DNA from: an uncultured Lachnospiraceae bacterium
GTDB taxonomy: Bacteria; Bacillota; Clostridia; Lachnospirales; Lachnospiraceae
Assembly: GCA_934351925.1 (NCBI GenBank)
Contig: CAKRJT010000012.1
Coordinates: 1 to 64,000 of the forward strand
Direction of reading: 5' to 3'
DNA length: 64,000 nt
Made by a program: the position numbers and the translations under genes. Shown here in pieces: positions 7,658-16,235 of this stretch. The notes beneath the pieces are model-generated. The model worked only from the letters and a program-made list of their open reading frames with translations. It was not told the DNA's origin and made no database searches. Positions within the stretch are counted from its first letter, which is position 1. Each line of letters starts with the position of its first letter.

Positions 7658-9331
7658 ATGACTAATATATATGCTGATAATAATAAAATTTCTTTTGAAC
7701 TTTTTAAGTATGTTGCTGAGCAATTTTCATCCTGCATGAACGATAATTTATACGTTTATGATATTTCAAATGATACTTACTATATCACCGAAGGAGCTAC
7801 GGAGCGCTTTGCCGTTCCGGGCTCTTTCTTTAGTGATGTCATTAACCAGCACCGAAAATTCGTATATCCTGATGATTTTCCCACACTTGCAGCCGACCTT
7901 AACAGCCTTATAAATGGGGACAAAACCGAACATGACCTCAGCTACCGCTGGCTTTCAAAGGACGGCTCCCCTATATGGATAAACTGCCGCGGACGCATTA
8001 TCACAGACAGCAGCGGCAGACCTTATCTGCTCATAGGCTGTATCAATGAAATAGGAAAAAAACAGGACGCAGACAATATCAGCGGGCTGCTCTCCTCCGT
8101 GACACTCAGGGAAAGACTGCGAAACTACGACCGTCTTCCGGATGGCTATGTTCTCAGGATTGGTATTGATGATTTTAAGAATGTAAATGAGGGGCTCGGG
8201 CTGAACTATGCCGACCACATTTTGAGGAACATGGCTGAATGTATCGAGTCAAATCTCGTCGAGGGGCAGAGCGTTTACCGCATTGATGGCGATGAATTCA
8301 TAATCTTCGACTGCATCGGCGGTACCTTCTCCGACGCCCATGTGCTGTACCACAAGATACGTTCGGGAGTTGACAGGCATATTGAAGCTAACCGTTATCA
8401 GGCATTGTACACCATCTCTGGAGGCGTCATTGAGAATTCCTCCTTTGAGACAGCGGACTACGAATATATCCAGAAGCTCACGGAATTTGCCCTAAGCACT
8501 GCCAAGCTGCGCGGCAAAAACCAGTTATACTATTTTAACTCCGACGACTATACGGCATTCCTACGCAGGCGTATGCTCGGCACCGCACTGCGCGAATCGA
8601 TTGACAACAACTTTGAGGGCTTTGAGCTCTACTACCAGCCGATTGTGTCAGTGGACAACGAGAAACTCTACGCCGCCGAGACTCTGCTTCGATACAGCCT
8701 TAAAACCGGCGAGCGCATCTCCCCGGGAGAGTTTGTCCCTATACTCGAGGAGACAGGACTCATTGTTCCTGTCGGAAAATGGATAATAAAAGGAGCCATC
8801 GCGACCTGCAAGGAATTTCAGGGCAAGCTGCCTGATTTCCATATATCAATTAACCTGTCCTATGTACAGCTCCTCAAAAGTCCTGTATTTATCGAAATAC
8901 TTGAAGCTCTTGAGAGCACCGGACTGTCGCCTTCAAGCCTTATCGTCGAACTCACCGAGAGCGGACAGCTCGACAACTCGCTCTCCATCAGAAATGTATG
9001 GGATAAATTAAAGAAGCTCGGCGTCCGGCTCGCCATAGACGATTTCGGAACAGGCTACTCGAACCTCGGAAACATCAATAAGCTAAAGCCGGATATCGTA
9101 AAACTCGACCGCAGCTTCACCATCAAAGCTCTTGAGAATGAATATGACCATCAGCTCATGACTCATATCATATATATGATACACAGCATCGGGCTCAACC
9201 TCGTTGTCGAGGGAATTGAGACAAAGGACGAGCAGTCAAGGATTGCCTCCCTCGACCCCGACTTCATACAGGGCTATTACTACAGCCAGCCTTGTCCGAA
9301 GGAAGAATTTAAGAAAAAGTTTAATCTATAA
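7658..9331 (+). CDS. PAS-GGDEF-EAL protein, probable c-di-GMP phosphodiesterase
   Basis: The soluble 557-aa protein has a PAS fold at about 30-135 (ending WLSKDGSPIWIN...GCINEIGK), a GGDEF domain at about 145-295 and an EAL domain at about 305-557. The GGDEF motif is degenerate (DGDEF at 210-214). The EAL domain keeps the key residues: ETLLR at 341-345, INLS, ELTES, DDFGTGYS at 461-468, KLDRS, and VVEGIET. The expected activity is c-di-GMP hydrolysis, with the GGDEF part perhaps only binding GTP. There are no membrane helices. The start at 7658 follows GGAGG. It ends just before a strong terminator. Confidence 0.9.
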   Translation: MTNIYADNNKISFELFKYVAEQFSSCMNDNLYVYDISNDTYYITEGATERFAVPGSFFSDVINQHRKFVYPDDFPTLAADLNSLINGDKTEHDLSYRWLSKDGSPIWINCRGRIITDSSGRPYLLIGCINEIGKKQDADNISGLLSSVTLRERLRNYDRLPDGYVLRIGIDDFKNVNEGLGLNYADHILRNMAECIESNLVEGQSVYRIDGDEFIIFDCIGGTFSDAHVLYHKIRSGVDRHIEANRYQALYTISGGVIENSSFETADYEYIQKLTEFALSTAKLRGKNQLYYFNSDDYTAFLRRRMLGTALRESIDNNFEGFELYYQPIVSVDNEKLYAAETLLRYSLKTGERISPGEFVPILEETGLIVPVGKWIIKGAIATCKEFQGKLPDFHISINLSYVQLLKSPVFIEILEALESTGLSPSSLIVELTESGQLDNSLSIRNVWDKLKKLGVRLAIDDFGTGYSNLGNINKLKPDIVKLDRSFTIKALENEYDHQLMTHIIYMIHSIGLNLVVEGIETKDEQSRIASLDPDFIQGYYYSQPCPKEEFKKKFNL

Positions 9332-9332
9332 T

Positions 9333-9367
9333 AAAACTGCCCCACTTTTTTCGGGGCAGTTTTTTTG
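9333..9367 (+). terminator. Intrinsic terminator after the GGDEF-EAL gene
   Basis: The stem actgcccc/ggggcagt closes a 9-nt loop and is followed by a run of eight T, directly after the stop at 9331. The A-run before the stem allows use from the minus strand too, for the MATE gene at 9407. Confidence 0.93.
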
Positions 9368-9406
9368 TACTTATTTATATACTTATATGTTCATCAATTT
9401 ATCTGC

Positions 9407-10783
9407 TTATTTAAGTTTTCTGTACACCGTGACATACATGGTTATGAAGCTTGCAAGCCCGCCAATAACATTTGAAATCGGCTCTGACAGGAATACTCCC
9501 GCCACACCGAAGCCGAGCCTCGGCAGAATTATGGCAAGCGGCACTGCTATTATCGCTTTTCTCAAAAGTGAAAAGAATATCGCATGCTTCGAGTAGCCGA
9601 GCGCCGTGAAGGTCGACTGCCCCGTGAACATGAACGACATGAAAACAAAGCCGAAGAAGTAGATTTTCAGTGCCTCCGCACCGTAGGCAATCGTCTGTGC
9701 ATCCTCAGTGAATATTCCCATGAGCTGCCCTGGAATGAGCAGTACGACAATCCATGCAATCGCCGTGTAGGCGATTCCGATAAATGCGGTAAATCTTATT
9801 CCGCTCTTCACCCTGTCATACTTCCTGGCACCATAATTGTACCCAAGCACAGGCTGTGAGCCGCTCGTCAGTCCACTGACCGGCAATGACATTATCTCCC
9901 TTACTGAGTTGATTACCGTCATTATTCCGACGTACAAATCCCCGCCGAAGGTCTTTAAGGTGGCGTTACACACCACCTGCACCAGGCAGTTGGTGCCCTG
10001 CATGATAAAGCCTGCCAAGCCGAGCTGCGTGATATCTCCCACCAGCCTCCAATCAGGTCTGAGGCACGATGCCTTTATGTGGTACGCTGCCTTCCCCCTG
10101 CGGCTCAACAGAAAATTCATAACCCATACCGCCGACACAGCCTGACTTATAATCGTCGCAAGCGCCGCCCCGCTGACTCCCATTTTAAATACGAATATGA
10201 ATAGCGGATCCAGCATCAGATTGAGTACCGCTCCTATCAGCGTGGTCATCATTCCCATTCTCGGAAAACCCTGTGCATTGATAAAACCATTTAAGCCCGT
10301 GGCAAGCATTGTGAACGTTGTTCCAAAAAGGTATATTCTGAGATACTCATCCGCATACACATACGATGCATCACTTGCCCCGAACAGGTACAGCACAGGT
10401 CTTCGAAAAGCATAGCACAGAATAAATATGACAAATGAGCTTGCGAACAGCATCGTGAAAGTATTTCCAAGTATCCGCTCCGCCCTCTCATCATTTCCCG
10501 CCCCTCTCTCAATCGAAAACAGCGGTGCACCGCCCATCCCAAACAGAAAGGTAAACGCGGCTATCAGCGTCGTAAGCGGAAATGCAAGCCCTATCCCGGT
10601 CAGTGCCAGACTATCCGCACCCTGAAGGTGCCCTATATAAATTCTGTCCACCACGTTGTAGAGAAGCTGCACAAGCTGGGCGAGAATAAGCGGAAGCGCC
10701 TGCGCCATGATGTTGGCTGAGACCTTACCTTTCGAGAAATCCTTACCGCCCGCATGAGGCTTCTGTGACTGAATATTTGACAT
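9407..10783 (-). CDS. MATE-family multidrug exporter
   Basis: This 458-aa protein with 12 hydrophobic helices shows the MATE hallmarks: an N-terminal helix beginning with AQALPLILAQLVQLLYNVVD, the GIGLAFP region, and two six-helix halves (the second starting near LGLAGFIMQGTNCLVQ). MATE proteins expel cationic drugs and metabolites using Na+ or H+ gradients. It resembles the MepA subgroup. The start has GAGG 9 nt upstream. The gene is transcribed away from a second MATE gene at 11063. The substrate cannot be read from sequence. Confidence 0.92.
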   Translation of the reverse strand: MSNIQSQKPHAGGKDFSKGKVSANIMAQALPLILAQLVQLLYNVVDRIYIGHLQGADSLALTGIGLAFPLTTLIAAFTFLFGMGGAPLFSIERGAGNDERAERILGNTFTMLFASSFVIFILCYAFRRPVLYLFGASDASYVYADEYLRIYLFGTTFTMLATGLNGFINAQGFPRMGMMTTLIGAVLNLMLDPLFIFVFKMGVSGAALATIISQAVSAVWVMNFLLSRRGKAAYHIKASCLRPDWRLVGDITQLGLAGFIMQGTNCLVQVVCNATLKTFGGDLYVGIMTVINSVREIMSLPVSGLTSGSQPVLGYNYGARKYDRVKSGIRFTAFIGIAYTAIAWIVVLLIPGQLMGIFTEDAQTIAYGAEALKIYFFGFVFMSFMFTGQSTFTALGYSKHAIFFSLLRKAIIAVPLAIILPRLGFGVAGVFLSEPISNVIGGLASFITMYVTVYRKLK

Positions 10784-10978
10784 GATAATTACCTCATTTT
10801 CTAAGTGATGTTGAGAGAAAATATGGCAGTATGTTTCTAAGCATAATATTTATGCCGATATACATTGTTAAAGCCTTTTTCCCTCAACACTATATAATAT
10901 TTCTTAATATAAATTACAGATTATTATACTTTTTCAATAAAATAAAAACAAGTATTCAGTATCTATATTTTATATATG

Positions 10979-10998
10979 TTGTATAATTATTTATACAA
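10979..10998. promoter_or_regulatory. 20-bp palindrome in the divergent MATE promoter region
   Basis: ttgtataa-ttat-ttatacaa is a perfect 8+8 dyad, with a further half-site (ttatacaag) starting at 11001. It lies 65 bp before the MATE start at 11063 and includes a TATAAT-like hexamer, so a bound regulator would block the promoter. A MarR/TetR-type operator is possible; no regulator gene is adjacent. Confidence 0.4.
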
Positions 10999-11062
10999 TA
11001 TTATACAAGTAATTGTGAACCTCAAATATAAAATTAACCACGAAAGGTCAGGTGACACCTAC

Positions 11063-12409
11063 ATGAACTCTCACAAGAAAGTCGATATGACACAGGGTCC
11101 GATAATGCGGCTGGTCATTCTCTTTGCACTTCCTATCTGTCTTGGCAACGTGTTACAGCAGTTGTACGGCACGGTTGACACACTCGTGATAGGCAATTTC
11201 TGCAGTCCGGCTTCGCTCGCCGCAGTCGGCACAAGCTCTCAGCCGGTCGAGCTGCTTCTATGTGTTTTTCTCGGGCTTGGCGCGGGTGTATCGATACTGG
11301 TGTCGCAATGTACCGGAAGCGGCGATACCGCCCAGCTCAAAAAGGTCGTATCAACCGCAACCTTCTTTCTGTATGTGTGTGGTATTCCTCTCTCATTTAT
11401 CGGAATACTCATAAGTCCGTATGTACTGCGCTTTATGCAGGTTCCTGCAGATGCATGGGACTATGCGACAGCCTACATCAATATAATTTTTCTCGGAACA
11501 CTCGGAAACATGGGATATAACATGAACGCCGGTATTCTGCGCGGTCTTGGCGACAGTCGTTCTTCTCTCCTGTTTCTTATTATATCCTGTATTGTAAATA
11601 TTGTGCTTGACCTCGCGCTGGTCGCAGGGATTCATATGGACGTCTCCGGTGCGGCACTCGCCACGGTATGTGCCATGTACGCGTCATGGATATGCAGCAT
11701 TATCTATATAAAAAAGAAATATCCTGAGCTTGACTATAGTCCTCTTCCAAAGAAACCGGACAAGGGCGTGCTGTGCGATATCGTCAGAGTCGGGCTTCCG
11801 CTCGGACTTAACAACTCGCTGTACTCCTTAGGCCATATTATGATGCAGTCGCTCATAAATGCACAGGGCACAGTCTTTATCGCGGGCTGCTCCGTCGCCG
11901 GAAAAATCACGGGAATTGCCAATGTCGCAATCACCTCCTTCTCCTCCGCCGCGACAACCTTTGCCGGACAGAACCTCGGTGCCGGAAAATACGACAGGCT
12001 TGTGCAAGGCTCCAAACGTATCCCGCTCTGCTCAGGGCTCATCACCTGCATTGCGGGCGTAACCCTCACCATCTTCTGTGAGCCCCTGCTTGCCCTGTTC
12101 AACAATGACCCCGAGGTGCTGAGAATAGCAGCAAGATACGTCCGCATCGTCCTCCCATTCACCTGGACCTACGCCGTGTTTAGCGGAATAATAAGCTTTG
12201 TCAACGGTCTCGGCGAAGTCCGCTACCCGACAATAATAAATCTGCTCATGCTGTGGGCTGTGCGTATTCCTGTCGGATATTTCATCAACAATTTTATCGA
12301 CGGTGGATACATAATGGCATGCTTCCCGATAAGCTTCTGTTTCGGAATGTTCTGCATGTTCGCATTTTTCTTCACAAAAAAATGGAAGGCTATAAATAAA
12401 GCCGTGTAA
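11063..12409 (+). CDS. MATE-family efflux transporter
   Basis: A second MATE exporter (448 aa), only distantly similar to the one at 9407. Helix 1 carries LPICLGNVLQQLYGTVDTLVIGNF; the GVGTSSQPVE-like loop and the second-half LGLNNSLYSLGHIMMQSLINAQG region are present. The ATG at 11063 is preferred to the in-frame ATG at 10976, because homologous protein starts there (MNSHKKVDMTQGPI) and AGGTG lies upstream. It is divergent from the first MATE gene, so the two may share control from the region 10784-11062. Substrate unknown. Confidence 0.92.
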   Translation: MNSHKKVDMTQGPIMRLVILFALPICLGNVLQQLYGTVDTLVIGNFCSPASLAAVGTSSQPVELLLCVFLGLGAGVSILVSQCTGSGDTAQLKKVVSTATFFLYVCGIPLSFIGILISPYVLRFMQVPADAWDYATAYINIIFLGTLGNMGYNMNAGILRGLGDSRSSLLFLIISCIVNIVLDLALVAGIHMDVSGAALATVCAMYASWICSIIYIKKKYPELDYSPLPKKPDKGVLCDIVRVGLPLGLNNSLYSLGHIMMQSLINAQGTVFIAGCSVAGKITGIANVAITSFSSAATTFAGQNLGAGKYDRLVQGSKRIPLCSGLITCIAGVTLTIFCEPLLALFNNDPEVLRIAARYVRIVLPFTWTYAVFSGIISFVNGLGEVRYPTIINLLMLWAVRIPVGYFINNFIDGGYIMACFPISFCFGMFCMFAFFFTKKWKAINKAV

Positions 12410-12431
12410 GCTGACGCTTCCACGGCTTTTG
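12398..12431 (+). terminator. Terminator hairpin overlapping the MATE stop codon
   Basis: aaagccgtg at 12398-12406 pairs with cacggcttt at 12421-12429 around a 14-nt loop, so the stem begins within the last codons. The T-run is short. On the opposite strand it may also end the pepF-nth transcript. Confidence 0.6.
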
Positions 12432-12498
12432 CTAATACCACACCACACGGCGGCATGATTTTTCATGCCATTCTTCATGCTGCCCTGCGGCATATTCT

Positions 12499-13134
12499 TC
12501 ACTCTATATTCTTTGCACAGATATCCTTAATGCAGCACTTGTCACAATACGGCCTGGTTCTCGCCGTGCACACTGCCCTTCCGTGCTCTACAAGCCTGTG
12601 ACAGAAATCATTACCCTCCTTAGGCGGTATCAGCTTCCACAGCTCCATCTCTACCTTCTTAGGCTCCTTAATCCCGTCAACAAGCCCCATCCGGTTCACA
12701 AGTCGTATACAGTGGGTGTCGGTGACTATCGCAGGCTTGCCGAACACGTCACCCATTATGAGATTAGCACTCTTTCTGCCGACTCCCGGAAGCTCCATGA
12801 GCTTGTCAAAATCGTCCGGCACATTGCCGTCGTACTTGTCACGCAGCAGCTTCATGCACGCACTTATATCCCTCGCTTTGCTGTTTCCGAGACCGCATGG
12901 GCGCACCAGCTTCTCAATCTCCCCGACAGGTGCATCGGCAAGCGCATTTACGTCCGGAAAGTGTGCATACAGCTCCTGTACCACCACATTAACCCTCGCA
13001 TCTGTGCACTGTGCAGCAAGGCGCACGCTGACAAGCAGCTTCCATGCCTCGCTGTACTCCAGTGAGCACCCTGCATCGGGATATTCTTTTTTAAGCCGGT
13101 CTATTATCTCCAGTGCAAGCTGTTTTTTTGTCAT
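12499..13134 (-). CDS. nth: Endonuclease III (DNA glycosylase/AP lyase)
   Basis: This enzyme removes oxidised pyrimidines and cleaves the abasic site in base excision repair. The 211-aa protein has the helix-hairpin-helix LPGVGRKSAN carrying the catalytic lysine, the catalytic aspartate in VTDTH, and a C-terminal 4Fe-4S cysteine cluster spaced C-x7-C-x2-C-x5-C (one residue longer than the usual first gap). The start at 13134 follows GGAG; the longer frame from 13194 overlaps pepF and lacks a site. It lies 19 bp downstream of pepF and is probably co-transcribed. Confidence 0.96.
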   Translation of the reverse strand: MTKKQLALEIIDRLKKEYPDAGCSLEYSEAWKLLVSVRLAAQCTDARVNVVVQELYAHFPDVNALADAPVGEIEKLVRPCGLGNSKARDISACMKLLRDKYDGNVPDDFDKLMELPGVGRKSANLIMGDVFGKPAIVTDTHCIRLVNRMGLVDGIKEPKKVEMELWKLIPPKEGNDFCHRLVEHGRAVCTARTRPYCDKCCIKDICAKNIE

Positions 13135-13153
13135 AACTCTCTCCAACAACCTA

Positions 13154-14962
13154 TTATTTCTCAAGCTCATCGGTAAGCTCGCATATCTCGTCAATCATCG
13201 CTCCGATTGTCTTAATTGTGTCAAGAAGAGGAGCGTCGGTCGTGATATCTATGCCTGCCATGGCAGCAAGCTCAACAGGAGTCTTTGTGCCGCCCGCAGC
13301 GAGCACCTTCTTCCAATCCTCAACTGCCGGCTGACCCTCGTTCTCTATTCTCTTGCACGCCTGCGTCGCAATCGTAAGTCCCGCGCTGTAGGTATATGAA
13401 TAGAGTCCCATATAGTAATGCGGCTGTCGCATCCAGGTGAGTTCGGCACCATCAGTAAGCTCTACGGCATCGCCCCAGAACTTCGTGAGCACATCCTTCA
13501 TTATAGCACTCAGTGTCTCTGCCCGGACAGTCTCACCGTTCTCAACCTTGCGGTATACCTCTCTCTGGTACGCCGCCTCGAGAAGATGTGTCACAAAGTT
13601 GTGATAATAAGTATTCCCTACCATGTTTGAAAGCACCCAGCGGCGGAAACGCTTGTCGTCGCTTGTCTTTAACAGATAATGTCCAAGTAAAAGTTCGTTC
13701 ATGGTCGACGGACTCTCAATAAAGTATGTCGATACACTTGTGTCAAAAATGGACTGTGCCGCATTACATGCCTTGAAATGTCCCGCATGCCCAAGCTCGT
13801 GGGCTATCGTGAACACATCTGACATTCTTCCGTTCCAACTGAGGAGGATAAACGAATTCTTTCCGTAAGGGCTCGCGCAGAAGCCGCCTGTTGACTTGCC
13901 TTGATTCTGTGCAAAGTCAAACCAGCGCTGCTCGTATGCCGCCTCAACCATCTTCACATAGTCCTCACCGAGAATTGAAAGTCCCTTGGTGACATAGTCC
14001 TTCGACTCCTCAATAGTGAGCTTAGGCGCATATTCCGTATCCACCGGAAGCTTCAGGTCAGCATAGGTCATCTTGTCAAGCTTGTGAACTCTCTGAAGGA
14101 GCTTCGCGTACTTTCTCATATGAGGTGCAAGCTTCTCCGTAATAAGGTCAATCTGTCTGTTATAAAGCGATATATCCACATGCTGATTGAAGAGAAGCGA
14201 ATCAAATACATTGTCATAGCCTCTAAGGTCAGACCTTGTCTTTTCATACTGAACCTTCGCATTGTATGCTGCAGCAGTAACATTCTCATAATCATGAAGC
14301 TTCGCTGAAAATGCCGCAAATGCCGCCCTTCTCACATCTGTTCTCTCATCGTACTCATAGTCGTCCTCAAAAAGTGAATATCCAAGAGGATACTTCTTCC
14401 CATCAACTTCAAAATCAGGAAACTTCATATCTGCAAGCTTCGCTGTGTCGTATATCTCATAAGGAACATTTATCGTCTGTGAAAGCGCCGTGAGCACCCT
14501 CTCGGTCTCAGGACTTAAAAGATGCGGCTTTCCTCTGAGTACTTCCCTAAGATAATTGGCATTCTCCTTTGAGGTATTCACTGCCGCATTTATAATGTCA
14601 TCTGACTGACGCACAATCTCACTCTTGATAAAGCTTAGACGGCTTAAACACTCAGAAATCTTTCTGTTCATTTTTCCTGAAAACTCCATATTATGAGTGT
14701 CATAATAATCTACAGATGTAGCAAGCTCGCAATAATTTCCTATAAGAGTTATTATCCCGTATATCTCACGGTACATATCAAGGCATGCATTAATTCTGTC
14801 TGCGCTGTCTAGTCTCCCCTTATATTCTTCCTCAACCTCTGCCGTAAGCTTCTCCATTCTGCCGGCATCTGCCATGAGCGCATCCTCATCCTTGTAAATA
14901 AGAGATAAATCCCATGTAAGTTCTTTTTTTACGTCTTTTCTGAAAAGTAATTCCTCTGCCAT
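13154..14962 (-). CDS. pepF: Oligoendopeptidase F (M3 family zinc peptidase)
   Basis: This cytoplasmic peptidase cleaves short peptides (about 7-17 residues). The 602-aa length is standard for the family. The zinc motif HELGH (within TIAHELGHAGH) and the downstream ESPSTMNELLL glutamate region are intact, as is the C-terminal PepF motif near MRQPHYYMGLYSYTYSAGL. The start at 14962 follows GGAGG 10 nt upstream; the upstream extension has no site and runs into the neighbouring GGDEF gene. First gene of a pepF-nth pair. Confidence 0.95.
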   Translation of the reverse strand: MAEELLFRKDVKKELTWDLSLIYKDEDALMADAGRMEKLTAEVEEEYKGRLDSADRINACLDMYREIYGIITLIGNYCELATSVDYYDTHNMEFSGKMNRKISECLSRLSFIKSEIVRQSDDIINAAVNTSKENANYLREVLRGKPHLLSPETERVLTALSQTINVPYEIYDTAKLADMKFPDFEVDGKKYPLGYSLFEDDYEYDERTDVRRAAFAAFSAKLHDYENVTAAAYNAKVQYEKTRSDLRGYDNVFDSLLFNQHVDISLYNRQIDLITEKLAPHMRKYAKLLQRVHKLDKMTYADLKLPVDTEYAPKLTIEESKDYVTKGLSILGEDYVKMVEAAYEQRWFDFAQNQGKSTGGFCASPYGKNSFILLSWNGRMSDVFTIAHELGHAGHFKACNAAQSIFDTSVSTYFIESPSTMNELLLGHYLLKTSDDKRFRRWVLSNMVGNTYYHNFVTHLLEAAYQREVYRKVENGETVRAETLSAIMKDVLTKFWGDAVELTDGAELTWMRQPHYYMGLYSYTYSAGLTIATQACKRIENEGQPAVEDWKKVLAAGGTKTPVELAAMAGIDITTDAPLLDTIKTIGAMIDEICELTDELEK

Positions 14963-14999
14963 GCAACCGTGTCCTCCCAGTTTATTTATTTTGCTGTTT

Positions 15000-16235
15000 T
15001 CAGAGAGTATTGCTGCTAAGCGCAGCCTCCCTGTGATGCTCCTTTTTAACCTCATACATGCGTTCGTCCGCAAGCTCCATCATGTCTCTTACGCAGTTTA
15101 TCCCGTTCTCACCATAGAACGCGCTGCCCATGCTGACCGTGAGAGCTCTTCCCTCAAGCCCGTCACATTCAATCGAACCTATCATCCTCTCAAGCTTTAT
15201 GCGATAATGCCGTGCCTGTTCCCGGTCAAAGCCCCGCGATATGATTACAAACTCATCACCGCCATATCTGGCTATAAAGCTTCTTGTATTACCATATACC
15301 TTTTTGAGTGCATCCGCAACACTACAGAGTACCTTGTCACCTGTCTGATGCCCTAGGCTGTCATTTATCTCCTTAAAATAATCTATGTCCATTATGCTGT
15401 AACACAGAGACTCCCTGCCAAGGTGTTCTCTCGAAAGCGCATCAACATACTGGTCAAGTCTCCTTCGATTGTTCAACCCCGTCATGCCGTCACGGCTTAC
15501 ATTCTGCTGCTGTATATTAATGTATACCATCACAAGTGCTGCCGCTGTGAGCGGCCATAAAAGGTCAAGACCATACACAATACTCTGAATCACCCCTCCG
15601 ATAAGAGGAAACACTCCAAACAGCACCAAAAGCCCATACTGCACTCTCATCTCACGTTCCACTGCCCTCACCATTCCGACAAGAGCCATCACACATGCCA
15701 CAAAAATATATCCGGAGCCAACAATGGTACTCACAAAGTGAAGAGGTCCCCTATGATAAAAATTCTCTCCATCAATATAAAATATAAGCGGCTTGACAAT
15801 GCCTGCCGCTAACATTACAAGGCAGACTATCATTGGCACTGCCTTTGGTATCAATGACGCTCCCATCTGTCCATTTTTATACCACTGCATACTGCAGGCA
15901 TTGCTTGCAGTACTGCCACCACTAAATAGTTTGAAAATTTTATTTTCAGACTTTACTTTATCATATACATACAGAAACCATAAAAAGGACATATAGAGCA
16001 TAAATACATAGTATGCGGTGTCAGCAATCCACAATACCATATTGGCAAGCTGCCCTTCAACACCGTTAAGACACCATCCCACCACATTAAATATCATTAT
16101 GCATATTGTCAGTTTCATAATAACTTCAAGGCAGTGCCGTCTCCATGAGAACGACATATCACGTTTGAGGTTATTCATAATAACCAGCAGTGCTGCAATA
16201 GGAAATACATTCGCTTCAATATACATTGCAATGTT
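15000..16235 (-). CDS. Membrane GGDEF diguanylate cyclase carrying an in-frame repeat insertion
   Basis: A protein of about 411 aa with an N-terminal membrane region of about six helices and a C-terminal GGDEF domain (RYGGDEFVI intact; DIDYFKEINDSLGH substrate motif), so an active cyclase is likely. Residues about 95-122 are encoded by repeat copy C, in the cytoplasmic loop after FLWFLYVYDKV. The adjacent upstream paralogue aligns on both sides of this point but lacks these residues. The likely start is GTG at 16235, 10 nt after GGAGG, overlapping the upstream gene by 20 nt (translational coupling); ATG at 16226 is the alternative and lacks a site. Confidence 0.87.
   Translation of the reverse strand, partial: NIAMYIEANVFPIAALLVIMNNLKRDMSFSWRRHCLEVIMKLTICIMIFNVVGWCLNGVEGQLANMVLWIADTAYYVFMLYMSFLWFLYVYDKVKSENKIFKLFSGGSTASNACSMQWYKNGQMGASLIPKAVPMIVCLVMLAAGIVKPLIFYIDGENFYHRGPLHFVSTIVGSGYIFVACVMALVGMVRAVEREMRVQYGLLVLFGVFPLIGGVIQSIVYGLDLLWPLTAAALVMVYINIQQQNVSRDGMTGLNNRRRLDQYVDALSREHLGRESLCYSIMDIDYFKEINDSLGHQTGDKVLCSVADALKKVYGNTRSFIARYGGDEFVIISRGFDREQARHYRIKLERMIGSIECDGLEGRALTVSMGSAFYGENGINCVRDMMELADERMYEVKKEHHREAALSSNTL
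15876..15950 (-). repeat. 75-bp double-hairpin repeat, copy C (inside a GGDEF gene)
   Basis: Read on the minus strand, stem 1 is tctgaaaat-aaa-attttcaaac (with one outer mismatch) and stem 2 actgcaagc-aat-gcctgcagt. It is in frame, encoding the core GGSTASNACSMQWYKNG. Its stem-1 apex is an AT/AT pair where copies A and D have GC/GC and GT/AC. Confidence 0.93.
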
